Shown here: positions 62,132-64,000 of the stretch, one piece after another
How the letters are laid out: the number at the start of each line of letters is the position of its first letter
Numbering within the stretch: the first letter of the stretch is position 1
Source: Natronorubrum thiooxidans
Lineage (GTDB): Archaea; Halobacteriota; Halobacteria; Halobacteriales; Natrialbaceae
Direction: 5' to 3'
DNA: 64,000 nt
Assembly (NCBI RefSeq): GCF_900156475.1
Contig: NZ_FTNR01000009.1
Coordinates: forward strand, 62,001-126,000
Notes under the pieces: generated by a model
Database searches by the model: none
Seen by the model: the letters and a program-made list of their open reading frames with translations, nothing else
What the model was told of the DNA's origin: nothing
Translations under genes and position numbers: made by a program

Positions 62132-63031
62132 ATGAACACGACTCGAGTCTTGCAGGTCGACGCTTTCACAGACGAACCGCTGACCGGTAACCCGGCTGGT
62201 GTCGTCCCGGATGCAGACGGGCTCTCGGACGCACAGATGCAATCGATCGCCGCCGAAATTGCCGTCAGCGAGACGGCGTTCCTGCGCTCGAGCGAGCGCG
62301 CCGACCGGCGGATTCGCTACTTCACGCCGACCCAGGAGGTCGATCTCTGCGGGCACGCGACCATCGGCTCCTTTGCCTATCTCTACGACGAGGGTCTCGA
62401 TCCCGGCACGACCACCCTCGAGACGAACGTCGGCGACCTCGAGATCGAACTCGAGGACGACGGCACGGTCTGGATGACACAGGATCGACCGCAGGTGCGC
62501 GAGGTCGACATCGGCTACGACCGCGTTGCCGATGCGCTCGGTGTCGAACAGGCCGCCCTCGAGGGCGCAAGCGACGACATTCCGCTCGCAGTGTCCTCGA
62601 CCGGCCTGCCGTTTCTGGTCGTCCCCATTACGTACCTCTCCGACGTCGGGAGCGCCGAGCCGGACATGACGGCCGTCGAAGCGCTGACCGACGCGCTTGA
62701 CGTGACTGGTGTCTATCTCTTCACGTTCGATGCACTCGCACGCGAGTCGACGCTGCACGGGCGGATGTTCGCGCCGGGGGCTGGCGTGCCGGAAGATCCA
62801 GTCACGGGGACCGCAAGCGGTGCCGTCGGCGCGTACCTCGATCACTTCGGCGCGTTCGACGACGACTTCCCCGACGAACTCCGCCTCGAGCAGGGTCACT
62901 ACGTCGACCGCCCGGGACTGGTTCGCGTTCGCGTCGATGGCGATGTCCGGGTCGGCGGTCGCGGCGTAACCGTTCTGGACGGCTCGCTCGTGGTTCCGGC
63001 GGACGACGAGGAGGAGATTCTCGAGGCCTGA
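62132..63031 (+). CDS. PhzF family isomerase/epimerase
   Basis: 299 aa from ATG 62132. VLQVDAFTDEPLTGNPAGVV is the family start and AAEIAVSETAFL carries the catalytic Glu (about residue 50); FTPTQEVDLCGHATIGS and DPVTGTASGAVGAYL are the second conserved blocks. Members catalyse isomerisation of small acids (as in phenazine synthesis), here unknown. Follows thiC in the same direction by 63 bases but has its own region upstream. Confidence 0.92.
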   Translation: MNTTRVLQVDAFTDEPLTGNPAGVVPDADGLSDAQMQSIAAEIAVSETAFLRSSERADRRIRYFTPTQEVDLCGHATIGSFAYLYDEGLDPGTTTLETNVGDLEIELEDDGTVWMTQDRPQVREVDIGYDRVADALGVEQAALEGASDDIPLAVSSTGLPFLVVPITYLSDVGSAEPDMTAVEALTDALDVTGVYLFTFDALARESTLHGRMFAPGAGVPEDPVTGTASGAVGAYLDHFGAFDDDFPDELRLEQGHYVDRPGLVRVRVDGDVRVGGRGVTVLDGSLVVPADDEEEILEA

Positions 63032-63117
63032 TACGGTCTGCTGTCCCGAGTTACCTATCCCTAAAGAACGGTTTCGGGTGACGGAACCGGAAACGACTGC
63101 GAACCGTCGTCTCGGAA

Positions 63118-63828
63118 CTATCGCGTTCCGTCCATGTTCTCGAGCGCCGAGAGAGCAGCTTTCAGGACCTTTCGCTCGCCCCGGCGCAGGTTCATCGAGA
63201 CGGCCGTCTTCGAGACGTCGAAGTGGTCCGATAATTCGTCGAGCGTCGTCTCGCGTGGCGTCTCGTAGTAGCCGTTTCGGGAGGCGACCTCGAACGTCTC
63301 GCGTTCGGTCTCGGTGAGCGATCGACAGCCCTCGAGCATCCGAAGCGCGCTGTCGGAGTTTTCGAGGAGGTCGAACAGTGCCGTCGGGCCGACCTGGTCG
63401 CGATCCTCGACGGTGAACTCGTTGTGTCGCTCGAGTTCGGCGAGCGCGTGATCCTCGTCGCGGTCGTCGTCGAAACCGACGTGCCAGCGTTCCTGCCCGT
63501 CCTCGATCTGGAAGGGGCCGGTGATGTAGCCACCGTTTTGCTGGATCGTCCGCATCGCGTTCGTCTCCTCGATCGTCGTGCCGATCTCGGCGACGTTGTC
63601 GCGTTTCGAGAGAATGTAACACTCTCGCATATTCGGGTGCTCGCGAAGCTCGTGCAGGCCGGCCTCGAGCGAACTCGTCGACTCTCCTCTCGCGATCAGC
63701 CGCGTCTCGAGTTGTGCATCGTCGGTATCAAGTTGCCACTGGACGGCCGAGAAGGCGATATCGACGTCGTCGGTCGTATCGATAAACGGACAGTCGTACT
63801 GCCGCATATCGATGTCGAGGTCGATCAT
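63118..63828 (-). CDS. HTH-10 family regulator (bacterio-opsin activator-like)
   Basis: 236 aa. The C-terminus CRSLTETERETFEVASRNGY to RRGERKVLKAALSALEN is an HTH-10 domain (ETTLDELSDHFDVSKTAVSM is the recognition unit). The N-terminal 160 residues resemble the bacterio-opsin activator-type sensor of small haloarchaeal regulators (ILSKRDNVAEIGTTIEETNA). No input domain is recognisable. AT-rich sequence upstream of 63828 contains its promoter. Confidence 0.85.
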   Translation of the reverse strand: MIDLDIDMRQYDCPFIDTTDDVDIAFSAVQWQLDTDDAQLETRLIARGESTSSLEAGLHELREHPNMRECYILSKRDNVAEIGTTIEETNAMRTIQQNGGYITGPFQIEDGQERWHVGFDDDRDEDHALAELERHNEFTVEDRDQVGPTALFDLLENSDSALRMLEGCRSLTETERETFEVASRNGYYETPRETTLDELSDHFDVSKTAVSMNLRRGERKVLKAALSALENMDGTR

Positions 63829-64000
63829 ACTAGGGATCAGGACTCATACAAGGTATTAATACTTGTTACTAATTGTCGTGGTATCGGCCGGAAGTAGTTG
63901 GTAACGCGACCAGTAGCCACTGGGGACACACGAAGACCAGACGCCGTTTGATATGTTAACGGCTGTGTTTTAGCGTGTCTCGGGAGAACGTACAGTCAGT
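63829..64000. other. end of window, no gene seen; possible IS end
   Basis: 172 bases. AT-rich promoter sequence for the HTH-10 gene lies near 63840-63880. From 63961 the sequence begins GGCTGTGTT, the same nine bases as the tip of the ISH1-type inverted repeat at 35789, then differs. It may be the end of another related element truncated by the window. Confidence 0.3.

Noticed and set aside
1-64000. CRISPR arrays, rRNA genes, replication origin
   Set aside because: No regularly spaced repeats, no rRNA-like sequence and no Orc1/Cdc6 gene or ORB-like repeats were seen.

Overview
The window reads as chromosomal DNA of an extremely halophilic archaeon (class Halobacteria). The predicted proteins are strongly acidic, GC is high with frequent CTCGAG (Leu-Glu) codon pairs, TATA boxes lie about 25-30 bases upstream of start codons (leaderless genes), and families restricted to or typical of this class are present (FtsZ1, CetZ, HTH-10 regulators, DUF7344 winged helices, TFS, an S10 paralogue, geranylgeranyl reductase). 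Dense CTCGAG use and gene content recall Natrialbaceae, but that is inference only.

Layout. 1-1500: a hypothetical gene, an AT-richer island with a stand-alone SRA-like modified-DNA-binding protein, and tRNA-Ala(GGC). 1740-4500: rps15, a degenerate RecJ/Cdc45-like protein, KEOPS subunit Pcc1 and rps3ae, in one tightly packed operon. 4700-8500: an iron-type alcohol dehydrogenase, a gap of about 480 bases that looks like an unannotated structured RNA gene, and the queD-queE-queC operon for preQ0/archaeosine. 8600-19600: regulators, CinA-like protein, a 41-residue membrane protein, NAD kinase-like protein, a PhoU/AbrB regulator, MFS carrier, NUDIX hydrolase, S10 paralogue, M20 amidohydrolase and a Tat lipoprotein. 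19800-25500: geranylgeranyl reductase, 2Fe-2S ferredoxin, pirin, ftsZ1 and D-aminoacyl-tRNA deacylase. 25600-31100: two large regulators, a Ca2+/Na+ exchanger and aroE.

31100-41200: a low-complexity HhH protein, the pabB-pabA-pabC operon for p-aminobenzoate, a complete ISH1-type IS5-family insertion with an 8-base target duplication, small membrane proteins, a MATE exporter, a Rieske protein and two small regulators. 41300-53500: NDP-sugar synthase, YciE-like protein, Dph6, DUF373, SppA, a coiled-coil protein, CetZ, an epimerase, DHH phosphodiesterase, GlmM and TFS. 53200-58200: a small coiled-coil gene, smc and scpA. 58300-63830: MATE exporter, phosphoribosyltransferase, thiC with a palindromic operator, a PhzF protein and an HTH-10 regulator.

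Most of the window is ordinary core genome. The best candidates for something undescribed are non-coding: the structured RNA locus at 6063-6309, the long inverted repeat before a DUF7344 gene (40685-40779), palindromes at the ftsZ1, thiC and HhH-gene promoters, and the two-hairpin leader of rps15. The SRA-like protein near tRNA-Ala and the repeat translated into the N-terminus of PabA are the notable protein-level oddities. No CRISPR array, rRNA, prophage or defence island is visible.
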